Assembly: GCA_948472605.1 (NCBI GenBank)
Contig: CAOKUH010000078.1
Span: 1-6,962 of the forward strand
Length of the DNA stretch: 6,962 nt
Reading direction: 5' to 3'
Source: an uncultured Mycoplasmatota bacterium
GTDB lineage: Bacteria > Bacillota_I > Bacilli_A > RF39 > UBA660
Under the pieces are notes generated by a model. The model was given only the letters and a program-made list of their open reading frames with translations, was not told where the DNA came from and made no database searches. The position numbers and the translations under genes were made by a program. This document shows, in pieces, positions 1-6,123 of the stretch. Every line of letters starts with the position of its first letter. The first letter of the stretch is position 1.

Positions 1-3
1 AGC

Positions 4-40
4 AAATAAAAAGCGATATACTCTTTTTCAATATATCACT
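4..40 (-). terminator. Intrinsic terminator of the small minus-strand gene
   Basis: Read on the minus strand, arms 40-32 and 20-12 form a 9-bp stem (AGTGATATA with TATATCGCT, one G-U pair) around an 11-base loop, followed by TTTTATTT. On the plus strand the wobble becomes a C-A mismatch, so the structure favours minus-strand transcription. It begins right at the stop codon of the small ORF at 36-131, which supports that ORF being a transcription unit. The stem is AT-rich, so its strength is uncertain. Confidence 0.5.
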
Positions 41-131
41 TTGTCAACAATCTGACTTCTTTATTAAGAAGAAGTTTAGCATTTTCTACTTTAGTTAACA
101 TTTCATCTAAAAACAATTCAATTCTAAACAT
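36..131 (-). CDS. Possible 31-residue small protein, unknown function
   Basis: A 31-codon frame starts with ATG at 131 and stops with TGA at 38-36. An SD-like AGGTG lies at 142-138, six bases before the ATG. The peptide begins MFRIELFLDEMLTKV and ends LLTK; it looks like a single charged, leucine-rich amphipathic helix with no signal peptide or membrane segment. I do not recognise it. It is divergent from recU, and a terminator hairpin overlaps its stop, which is the layout of a genuine short gene. The frame stays open past the TGA to the window edge, so it could also be the 5' piece of a longer gene broken by a nonsense change. In a sequence this AT-rich, a frame this short could also be chance. 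Confidence 0.4.
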   Translation of the reverse strand: MFRIELFLDEMLTKVENAKLLLNKEVRLLTK

Positions 132-161
132 AATAATCACCTACCGCTAGTGTACTAAAAA

Positions 162-220
162 TTTTTTTACAAAAAAAGCAATCCGACAAAACATGTCAAA
201 ACTTTTTTTGTGTAAAAAAA
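162..220. repeat. Long imperfect inverted repeat between divergent genes
   Basis: Arms 162-178 (TTTTTTTACAAAAAAAG) and 202-220 (CTTTTTTTGTGTAAAAAAA) are complementary over 17 bp if two bases of the right arm are bulged. The 23-base loop carries a further small dyad, GACA 185-188 and TGTC 194-197. It sits upstream of both the small minus-strand gene and recU, so it could act as an operator, a bent A-tract/UP-type element or a hairpin in a leader. Much of the match comes from runs of seven A or T, so part of the symmetry may be compositional. Confidence 0.45.
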
Positions 221-265
221 TATTTTCCTTATATAGTAGATATAGTAAAACTAAAATATTTGTAG

Positions 266-271
266 TATAAT
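266..271 (+). promoter_or_regulatory. Predicted -10 box of the recU-ponA operon
   Basis: A perfect TATAAT lies at 266-271. No good -35 hexamer is found 16-18 bases upstream (the region near 243-248 reads TAGTAA). Transcription from this box would begin at about 278, giving a leader of only about 12 bases that starts at the Shine-Dalgarno sequence. A second, weaker option is TATAGT at 232-237 with TTGTGT at 208-213 (18-base spacer), which would give a longer leader. The 8-base direct repeat ATATAGTA at 231-238 and 240-247 lies between the two. Confidence 0.4.
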
Positions 272-277
272 TATAAC

Positions 278-284
278 AAGGTGG
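278..284 (+). promoter_or_regulatory. Shine-Dalgarno of recU (decides the start)
   Basis: AAGGTGG at 278-284 is followed by five bases and then ATG at 290. The GTG at 281-283 is part of this ribosome binding site, so it is not the likely start codon even though it is in frame. Confidence 0.75.
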
Positions 285-289
285 TTAAC

Positions 290-841
290 ATGAAGTATCC
301 AAATAACTTAAATAAATCTTATAAAAACCCCCTGACCTATAAAAATCGTGGGATGGACTTAGAAAGTGATTTAAATACTAGCAATGAATACTATAGAGAT
401 ATCGATTTAGCTTATATATATAAAAAACCAACACCAATCGGTGTAACTGATGTTAGTTACTCACCTAGAGGAAAAATTATTGACAGAGGCTTCTTTAAAG
501 AGCCATCAACTCTTGACTATAATGGTTTATATCGTGGCAAATATATTGAATATGAAGCTAAAGTAACCAAAAATAGAACATCGTTTCCTTTAGCTAATAT
601 TCATCCTCATCAAATTAAACACATCAGAAATATTTTACGTCATGGTGGAATTGTATTTTTAATTATTCGAATTAATGGAATTGATTATTTGCTTAAAGGT
701 GACGATTTTATAGGATATATAGACTTACATACCAGAAAAAGTATCACATACGACTTTATTAAAGAACATGGCTTTGTAATTAAATATGGCTTAAACCCTA
801 CATTAGATTATTTAGAAATAGTAAATAAAATATATTTTTAA
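290..841 (+). CDS. recU: Holliday junction resolvase RecU
   Basis: RecU is the Holliday junction resolvase of Bacillota. It cleaves four-way junctions during recombinational repair and chromosome segregation and also modulates RecA. The 183-residue product matches the Bacillus protein along its length, including NRGMDLESDLN near residues 19-29, KKPTP at 45-49, the central STLDYNGLYRGKYIEYEAK block, and KNRTSFPL at 94-101. The catalytic set corresponding to B. subtilis T86, D88, E101 and K103 is intact here as T74, D76, E89 and K91. The N-terminus is about 12 residues shorter than in Bacillus. ATG at 290 is chosen because AAGGTGG precedes it at proper spacing; an in-frame GTG nine bases upstream lies inside that site. 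The stop is 11 bases before ponA, so the two form an operon, as in B. subtilis. Confidence 0.95.
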   Translation: MKYPNNLNKSYKNPLTYKNRGMDLESDLNTSNEYYRDIDLAYIYKKPTPIGVTDVSYSPRGKIIDRGFFKEPSTLDYNGLYRGKYIEYEAKVTKNRTSFPLANIHPHQIKHIRNILRHGGIVFLIIRINGIDYLLKGDDFIGYIDLHTRKSITYDFIKEHGFVIKYGLNPTLDYLEIVNKIYF

Positions 842-852
842 GGAGGAGTATT

Positions 853-3408
853 ATGAAGAAATTAAAATTAAAAATTAAAAGAAAAGGTCCTAAAAAAGTT
901 AAAGATAAAACTAAAAAACGCAGCAAAAGTTGGATTTTAAGTATATTTATGTTTTTAGGAATTTGTGTTGCTATATCAATTATTGTATTCTGCGGCTATA
1001 TTGTAGTTTCTGCTCCAGCATTCACAACTAATAAATTATATAGTAAAGAATCAAGCGTATTATATGATCGGAACGGAAACGAAATAACTAGAATTGGTAG
1101 CTTTACTGACAAAGAAAATCGCGTTTTAGTTACATATGATGATCTTCCTCAAGTTTTAATAGATGCATTAGTAGCAACTGAAGATTCAAGATTTTTTCAA
1201 CATAATGGTTTTGATGCTGCAAGATTTTTAAAAGCTAGTGTTCAACAAGCTATGGGAAAAGATGCAGGTGGTGCCTCTACTCTAACAATGCAAGTTGCTA
1301 AAAATACTTATAGTGGCAAAGAATCATCTGGTATAAAAGGTATAATTCGTAAATTCACTGATATATACATGTCAATATTTAAAATTGAAAAATCCTACAC
1401 TAAAGAAGAAATTATCGAATTTTATGTCAACTCTCAATGGTTAGGAAATGGTAACACTAATAACTATGAAAATATTAATGGTGTAGAACAAGGAAGTCAA
1501 GCTTTCTTTGGAAAATCAGTAAGCGATTTATCACTACCCGAAGCATCACTATTAGTAGGAATGTTTAATAACCCTTCTTGGTTCAGTCCAATAAGATTCC
1601 CTGAAAGAGCCAAAGAAAGACAAAAAACTGTATTATCTTTAATGGTTAGACATGGATATATTACAGAAGAGGAAATGAATGTTGCTGTAAATATTCCTAT
1701 TGAATCTTTACTTGTAAATAGTACTGACCAAAAAGAAGCTGTAAGTAATTATCAAGCTTTCATCGATTTCGTTGTTGATGATGTCACCGAAAAAACTGGA
1801 AATGATCCTCGAAATGTTCCTATGGCTATCTACACTACTCTTGATACTAATATTCAAGATGTTATAACCAAGTTAGAAAAAGGAGAGCTTTATACATTTA
1901 TTAATGAAAAAATTCAAAATGGAATAGCTGTTACTTCAACAGAAGATGGCTCTATTTTAGCATTAGGTCCTGGTAGAAATTATGTTTATCGTTCTACTAA
2001 CAGAGCTATTGAAAAACATCAACCTGGTTCAACCGCCAAAATTATATTTGATTATGGACCACTTATTGAATATAACAATGCATCAACAGGAGCAACATTT
2101 ATTGATGAACCATATACTTATACTGGCGGCGGAACAATAAGAAATTACGATGGAAAATATGTTGGCTTAATTACCATGCGTGAGGCTTTAATTGATTCTC
2201 GTAATATACCAGCTCTTCAAGCATTCCAACAAACTACATTAGAACAAAAAGAAGAATTTGTTCATAGCCTAGGAATAGATTATGGAGAAAATTTATACGA
2301 ATCAGCATCAATTGGAGGTTTTGATGGAACAACTCCTCTAGAAATGAGTGCTGCCTATGCGGCATTTGGTCGTGGTGGATATTACATAGAACCTTATTCA
2401 TTTACTAAAATTGTTTATTTAGAAACCGAAAAAGAATATACTTATAAATATACTAAAACTCGTGTTATGAGTGAAGAAACCGCTTATATGATTACTAATA
2501 TGTTAGTTGAAGCAGGTGTAAGAGGTGTTGGTGGAACAATCCGAGTTAGTGGAACAGATGTAGCTACCAAAGGTGGAACAACTACTATTGATGAAGCAGA
2601 AGCAAAACGTCTAGGAATACCTACATATGCAACTCCAGATCATTGGAACATCGCCTACTCTCCTGATTACTCTATCGCTTTAAGATATGGATATGATACC
2701 TTAAGAGATGGATATTTAACATCAAATGCTGGAAGTAGAGCTAGAAAAGCTATAATGACTGCCATTGCTAATAAAATATTTAAACCTAACAGAAAATTTA
2801 CTAAAGCTAGTGGTGTTGTTGAAGCAACTTATGAATTTGGAACATTCCCACTCCAATTAGCCAGTGAATTTACTCCTGAAAATTTAAAGGTAACAGAATT
2901 ATTTAAAGCTGGCTCAGAACCAACTACAACATCAACAAGATTTTCAAAACTGAATGCTCCAACAAAAGGTAATGCTATAGTAAATGGTGCTTCAATTACC
3001 TTAACTTGGAACCCAATCGATACTCCTGATGCAATTGATACAAATAAACTACAATCATACTTTAATGAATATTATAAAGTAGCTCCTGAGAAATATTATA
3101 ATGAACGTATTAGTTACAATAATAATTATATAGGTTCATTAGGTTATCAAGTATATATGCAAAACAAAGATGGTTCCCTAACAAGTTTAGGTTATACTAA
3201 TAAAACAACGTTTGTATATGATGCTACTAGCTCTGAAAATTATACCTTTGTTATTAAATCAGCTTATAGTATCTTTAAAAACAATATGAGTGATGGTTTA
3301 AAAATTACTGCAAATTTATCAAATTCTAATATCCCAGATACTGATGATGGTGACAAAGATGATGATAAAGATAATAACACGGGAACTTCAGGAGATTCAA
3401 ATAATTAA
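853..3408 (+). CDS. ponA: Class A penicillin-binding protein 1 (glycosyltransferase/transpeptidase)
   Basis: This bifunctional peptidoglycan synthase polymerises lipid II glycan strands and crosslinks them outside the membrane. The 851 residues comprise a Lys/Arg-rich cytoplasmic tail (1-26), one membrane anchor (about 27-53), a GT51 glycosyltransferase domain (about 65-260), a transpeptidase domain (about 340-620), an FN3-like domain (about 702-820) and an Asp/Asn/Gly-rich tail (829-851). GT51 motifs are EDSRFFQHNG with catalytic E110, GASTLTMQ (140-147), RKFTD (166-170) and KEEIIEFYVN. Transpeptidase motifs are STAK with nucleophile S393 and K396, SRN (449-451) and KGGT (573-576). Two positions are odd: the second GT Glu (RKxxE) is D170, and the usual KTG reads KGG. 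The strong SD AAGGAGGAG at 840-848 overlaps the recU stop. The size is a little below Bacillus PBP1. Family assignment is firm; the symbol follows synteny with recU. Confidence 0.95.
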   Translation: MKKLKLKIKRKGPKKVKDKTKKRSKSWILSIFMFLGICVAISIIVFCGYIVVSAPAFTTNKLYSKESSVLYDRNGNEITRIGSFTDKENRVLVTYDDLPQVLIDALVATEDSRFFQHNGFDAARFLKASVQQAMGKDAGGASTLTMQVAKNTYSGKESSGIKGIIRKFTDIYMSIFKIEKSYTKEEIIEFYVNSQWLGNGNTNNYENINGVEQGSQAFFGKSVSDLSLPEASLLVGMFNNPSWFSPIRFPERAKERQKTVLSLMVRHGYITEEEMNVAVNIPIESLLVNSTDQKEAVSNYQAFIDFVVDDVTEKTGNDPRNVPMAIYTTLDTNIQDVITKLEKGELYTFINEKIQNGIAVTSTEDGSILALGPGRNYVYRSTNRAIEKHQPGSTAKIIFDYGPLIEYNNASTGATFIDEPYTYTGGGTIRNYDGKYVGLITMREALIDSRNIPALQAFQQTTLEQKEEFVHSLGIDYGENLYESASIGGFDGTTPLEMSAAYAAFGRGGYYIEPYSFTKIVYLETEKEYTYKYTKTRVMSEETAYMITNMLVEAGVRGVGGTIRVSGTDVATKGGTTTIDEAEAKRLGIPTYATPDHWNIAYSPDYSIALRYGYDTLRDGYLTSNAGSRARKAIMTAIANKIFKPNRKFTKASGVVEATYEFGTFPLQLASEFTPENLKVTELFKAGSEPTTTSTRFSKLNAPTKGNAIVNGASITLTWNPIDTPDAIDTNKLQSYFNEYYKVAPEKYYNERISYNNNYIGSLGYQVYMQNKDGSLTSLGYTNKTTFVYDATSSENYTFVIKSAYSIFKNNMSDGLKITANLSNSNIPDTDDGDKDDDKDNNTGTSGDSNN

Positions 3409-3437
3409 AAAAATTGATATTCAAATCAATTTTTTTT
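3407..3437. terminator. Shared bidirectional terminator between ponA and nth
   Basis: ATTGAT 3413-3418 pairs with ATCAAT 3425-3430 around a six-base loop. Flanking runs of A (3407-3413) and T (3430-3437) lengthen the stem and supply a U-tract on either strand. It starts at the ponA stop and contains the nth stop (TGA 3428-3426), leaving only 17 bases between the two convergent coding regions. The GC content is minimal (a single G-C pair), so efficiency is uncertain, but position and symmetry are convincing. Confidence 0.7.
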
Positions 3438-4055
3438 AGTTTTATAAAATTTACATTCATTCTTTAATTTACAATCTAAACAATTAGGCTTTACACTTTT
3501 ACAATCATATCTTCCAAATAAAACCATTTGATGATGCAATCTACTCCACTTATCTTTAGGAAACAATTTCATTAATTTTTTTTCAACTATATCGACATTA
3601 TCATTTTCTTTAGCAAAACCTAATCTTTTTGAAACCCTTAATACATGAGTATCTACAGCAATAGCTGGAACATTATATATGTTTGATAATACTACATTAC
3701 AAGTCTTTCTTCCAACTCCTGGTAAACTCTCCAAAAAATCTCTATCATTAGGCACAATTCCCTTATACTCATTTACTAATTTTTCTGAAATAGTTTTAAT
3801 ATATAACGCTTTTCTAGTATAAGTTCCAACAGGTCTAATAATATCTTCAATTTCCTTTAAAGAAGCATTAGCTAAAGAAAATATATCATAAAATTTAAAT
3901 AGTTCTTGAGTTACCATATTTACTCTTTTATCCGTACATTGAGCACTTAAAACAGTTGCAATTAAAAGTTCATAATCTTTATTATATCGAAGTTCACATT
4001 GGGCATCTGGGTATAACTCATTCAAATAATCAATTACTTTATCTATCATTATCAT
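3426..4055 (-). CDS. nth: Endonuclease III (DNA glycosylase/AP lyase)
   Basis: Endonuclease III removes oxidised pyrimidines from DNA and nicks the abasic site by beta-elimination in base excision repair. The 209-residue protein carries the helix-hairpin-helix LPGVGRKT (111-118) with catalytic Lys K117, then VDTH with catalytic Asp D135; the 18-residue spacing equals that of E. coli K120 and D138. The C-terminal iron-sulfur loop is complete, with cysteines 185, 192, 195 and 201 in the Cx6Cx2Cx5C pattern. The gene overlaps dnaD by 17 bases if it starts at ATG 4055, or 11 bases if it starts at ATG 4049. Neither has a strong Shine-Dalgarno sequence, so translation is probably coupled to dnaD. 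The TGA stop lies within the terminator hairpin shared with ponA. The dnaD-nth order matches B. subtilis. Confidence 0.95.
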   Translation of the reverse strand: MIMIDKVIDYLNELYPDAQCELRYNKDYELLIATVLSAQCTDKRVNMVTQELFKFYDIFSLANASLKEIEDIIRPVGTYTRKALYIKTISEKLVNEYKGIVPNDRDFLESLPGVGRKTCNVVLSNIYNVPAIAVDTHVLRVSKRLGFAKENDNVDIVEKKLMKLFPKDKWSRLHHQMVLFGRYDCKSVKPNCLDCKLKNECKFYKTKKN

Positions 4056-4704
4056 CTAACCAATTATAGTCTTCAAATAACTCTTTCATTTCTTTGTTAT
4101 TTATATTTGACTTACTTTCATTATTTTTACGATTAAATTTATCTTTATTAACATCATTTAACGTTTTATAACCATTTCTTTCCCAAGTATGTAAAATAGT
4201 ATCTATATATCTAAATTTCGGAACTCCATTATAAACCGCTTCCTTTAAGGCCCCTAATATTAATTCTTCACTATACCCTTTCTCTACAACCCAAGCCCTA
4301 ATAATTTCATATTCCATTGATGATATAGGACGACCAAATTCTGTTTCAAAAGCCGTAAAAACATCAGCTTTATCCTTTTCTTGCTTTTTCTCTTTATATA
4401 TCATTGATATCTCTTGATACAAAGTATCCAAATTAATTATTTCAATAATTTTACCATCACTATCTTTATTTGTATTAAGACGAATTAATTTTTTACTCAT
4501 CAAATTATTAAAAGAATTTAAAATTTCACTTTCACTCAATTTAAGAATTAAAGTAATACTTGAAACATCAAAAGTTTCTTCTTTAAAATTCCAAAAATAA
4601 GTAAGTAATAAAGCATCTAAAATACTTAAAGAAAATTTCTTGATTATTGGTATTAAAAATGTAGGAAACACTAAATTATTTTCTTTCAACAAAGCTATAT
4701 CCAT
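4039..4704 (-). CDS. dnaD: DNA replication initiation/restart protein DnaD
   Basis: DnaD helps load the replicative helicase at oriC and at restart sites together with DnaA or PriA, DnaB and DnaI in Bacillota. The 221-residue product has an N-terminal winged-helix region (about 10-95), a charged linker rich in Lys and Glu (103-113), and the C-terminal DnaB/DnaD domain (about 115-180). That domain contains AFETEFGRPIS and the signature YxxxIxxxW as Y166, I170 and W174. A polar Asn/Lys tail ends in DYNWLDD, resembling the FYNWLEQ end of B. subtilis DnaD (232 residues). The ATG at 4704 follows the cca stop directly (TAAATG). Its SD, GAGGTGG at 4717-4711, is inside the last codons of cca. The N-terminal half diverges from Bacillus, while the C-terminal half is unmistakable. 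Confidence 0.92.
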   Translation of the reverse strand: MDIALLKENNLVFPTFLIPIIKKFSLSILDALLLTYFWNFKEETFDVSSITLILKLSESEILNSFNNLMSKKLIRLNTNKDSDGKIIEIINLDTLYQEISMIYKEKKQEKDKADVFTAFETEFGRPISSMEYEIIRAWVVEKGYSEELILGALKEAVYNGVPKFRYIDTILHTWERNGYKTLNDVNKDKFNRKNNESKSNINNKEMKELFEDYNWLDDNDR

Positions 4705-5790
4705 TTAAACCCACCTCGATTTATTAGCAAGTATATATTTTTTTAAATCATTACTTGTATTTTTTATATGTCCATTTATCACTTCTTTTATTAATTCACA
4801 CTCAATTATTTTTATTTTTTTTGAAGGTGATAAATTTAAAACTTCACATATTTCATTATAAGATATATTCAAATCTTTTCTTTGATAAATAGGCAAAGAA
4901 TTACTTAAATCATATATAAGACTAGCATCAATACCAAGTATTTCTCCCCCAATTAAAGAAAGATACAATCCATAATTATAAATAACTTCACGATTAATTA
5001 TTTTTTTATCTAAAAGTTCTTGTATTTTTACTATATTATTTTTTTCCATTTTTGTAAAGGGCAGATTTTTAGTAATATCTATCTGGGCCCACATCCCACA
5101 TAAATCCTTTGTATAAACTACATTTTTAAAATTTAATCCTAACTCTTGACATAACTTATACTTTTTTAAGCTTTTTAAACCTTTTTTATAATTAGGTGAA
5201 ATTAAAATTTTAGATATTTCATCTTTAATCCGAAAAGCACTTAAAGTATTTAATAGTTCTTTGTTTTGAATTATTTCTTTTTCTAATGTTTTATCAATTT
5301 TAAAATCTAATATTGTTGAAAAACGAATAGCTCTTAAAATTCGTAATGGATCTTCAACTATTTTCTTTTTAGGATTACCTACTACTTTTATTATCTTATT
5401 ATTTAAATCATTTATGCCACCTAATTTATCTATTATTTTACCATCCTTATCAATACATATAGTATTTATAGTAAAATCTCTTCTTAAAAGATCTTGTTCT
5501 AAATCATCAATATAATTTATTTCTAAAGGTTTTCTATCTTTATAACTATTCTCTTCTCTAAAAGAAGTAATATCAACATTTAAATCATTTATTTTTATAT
5601 TTAAAGAGCCATATTTATTTGATACTCCAGGAAAATAAATTAAAATATCTTTAATTTTTGCATTTGTACAAATATCAATATCATTTGTAGTTTTCCCTAT
5701 CAAAAAATCTCTTGGATATCCTCCAACAATATATGCTTTATACCCAAGACTATCTAATTTAATTAAAATTTCTTTTGCTGTTTTATTCAA
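4705..5790 (-). CDS. cca: Class II CCA-adding tRNA nucleotidyltransferase
   Basis: This enzyme builds or repairs the 3'-terminal CCA of tRNAs without a nucleic acid template. The N-terminal polymerase head is complete: VGGYPRD (22-28), NDID with metal-binding D37 and D39, a flexible loop around FREENSYKDRKP (77-88), RRDFTIN (103-109), and the nucleotide-selecting E146-D147-R150 followed by R153. The intact flexible loop argues for a full CCA enzyme, since CC-only enzymes lack part of it. At 361 residues it is shorter than Bacillus CCA (about 400) and has no HD domain, as in that group. The start is TTG at 5790: AAAGGTGA precedes it at seven bases, and an in-frame TGA at 5799-5797 rules out anything upstream. 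It is the first gene of the cca-dnaD-nth operon and abuts dnaD without a spacer. Confidence 0.93.
   Translation of the reverse strand: MNKTAKEILIKLDSLGYKAYIVGGYPRDFLIGKTTNDIDICTNAKIKDILIYFPGVSNKYGSLNIKINDLNVDITSFREENSYKDRKPLEINYIDDLEQDLLRRDFTINTICIDKDGKIIDKLGGINDLNNKIIKVVGNPKKKIVEDPLRILRAIRFSTILDFKIDKTLEKEIIQNKELLNTLSAFRIKDEISKILISPNYKKGLKSLKKYKLCQELGLNFKNVVYTKDLCGMWAQIDITKNLPFTKMEKNNIVKIQELLDKKIINREVIYNYGLYLSLIGGEILGIDASLIYDLSNSLPIYQRKDLNISYNEICEVLNLSPSKKIKIIECELIKEVINGHIKNTSNDLKKYILANKSRWV
4711..4717 (-). promoter_or_regulatory. dnaD Shine-Dalgarno embedded in the 3' end of cca
   Basis: On the minus strand GAGGTGG at 4717-4711 lies six bases before the dnaD ATG. It also encodes most of the final Arg-Trp-Val of the CCA enzyme (AGG TGG GTT, then TAA). 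The cca C-terminus is thus constrained by the ribosome binding site of the next gene. Confidence 0.75.
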
Positions 5791-5796
5791 AGTTCT

Positions 5797-5804
5797 TCAC
5801 CTTT
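5797..5804 (-). promoter_or_regulatory. cca Shine-Dalgarno supporting a TTG start
   Basis: AAAGGTGA on the minus strand at 5804-5797 is six or seven bases before TTG 5790-5788. The last bases include an in-frame TGA, so TTG is the first available start. Confidence 0.75.
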
Positions 5805-5807
5805 CTA

Positions 5808-5816
5808 ATTATACCA
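5808..5816 (-). promoter_or_regulatory. Extended -10 promoter of the cca-dnaD-nth operon
   Basis: The minus strand reads TGG-TATAAT, an extended -10 with TG one base before the hexamer (5816-5808). No recognisable -35 lies 16-18 bases upstream (the region near 5836-5831 reads ATAAAA). The predicted start of transcription is near 5801, which would leave a leader of about 11 bases beginning within the Shine-Dalgarno sequence. The octamer TATAATTA is shared with the recU promoter. Confidence 0.5.
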
Positions 5817-5846
5817 TAAAAATTCAATGTTTTTATTTAATCCAAG

Positions 5847-5887
5847 AGATATTTGTATATCTATAATTTGACTATTATAAATTATAG
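5847..5887. repeat. Two overlapping inverted repeats upstream of cca
   Basis: AGATAT 5847-5852 and ATATCT 5857-5862 form a perfect 6-bp dyad with a 4-base centre. It overlaps a perfect 9-bp dyad, CTATAATTT 5861-5869 and AAATTATAG 5879-5887, with a 9-base centre. They lie about 30-75 bases upstream of the cca -10 and far upstream of the rpsD promoter. There is no U-tract, so they are not terminators; an operator or a chance AT palindrome are the alternatives. Confidence 0.35.
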
Positions 5888-6090
5888 TAAAAACAATATA
5901 TTTAATGAATGGAGCGAAAAAGATAAAACTGAGAGTTTAGAGGAAAAAAATTATTTAATTCATCTTTAATTATTGTTTATATTAGTAATTTTTTTAGGGA
6001 CCAATTAGCAAATATTTTTTTTTAGAAATTTATGAACTAAATCAAAAGAAACAATTTTAAATTTAATATTTAAAGGTTATATTTTGCGAT
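5888..6090. other. AT-rich spacer without a recognisable gene
   Basis: No open frame with a credible start site, tRNA or conserved RNA signature is visible here. Small structures are AAACT-GAG-AGTTT at 5926-5938 and a weak hairpin AATTATT 5968-5974 with AGTAATT 5984-5990 (one G-U pair) running into TTTTTT. The latter has the form of a feeble plus-strand terminator, but no transcript feeding it can be named. A run of nine T lies at 6015-6023. Confidence 0.4.
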
Positions 6091-6118
6091 TTGACATAAT
6101 AAAAATATAGTGTATAAT
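6091..6118 (+). promoter_or_regulatory. Strong sigma-A type promoter of rpsD
   Basis: TTGACA at 6091-6096 and TATAAT at 6113-6118 are both perfect consensus hexamers, separated by 16 bases. Transcription should begin near 6124-6126, giving an untranslated leader of about 150 bases before rpsD. It is the only consensus promoter in the window, as expected for a ribosomal protein gene. Confidence 0.85.
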
Positions 6119-6123
6119 ATTGA

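Noticed and set aside
36..38. TGA read as tryptophan (code 4), which would extend the small ORF and nth.
   Set aside because: All tryptophans in the large genes are TGG, no reading frame is interrupted by TGA, and both TGA codons coincide with terminator hairpins.
194..199. TTGACA on the minus strand as the -35 of the small gene.
   Set aside because: No -10-like hexamer lies 16-18 bases downstream; that position is a run of T.
281..289. GTG at 281 as the recU start, adding three residues.
   Set aside because: The GTG is part of the AAGGTGG Shine-Dalgarno that serves ATG 290, and RecU homology starts at the ATG.
5968..5995. Hairpin plus T-run as a terminator of a small RNA in the cca-rpsD interval.
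   Set aside because: The stem has no G-C pair, and no promoter or conserved RNA element upstream on the plus strand could be identified, so it is reported only as a weak structure.
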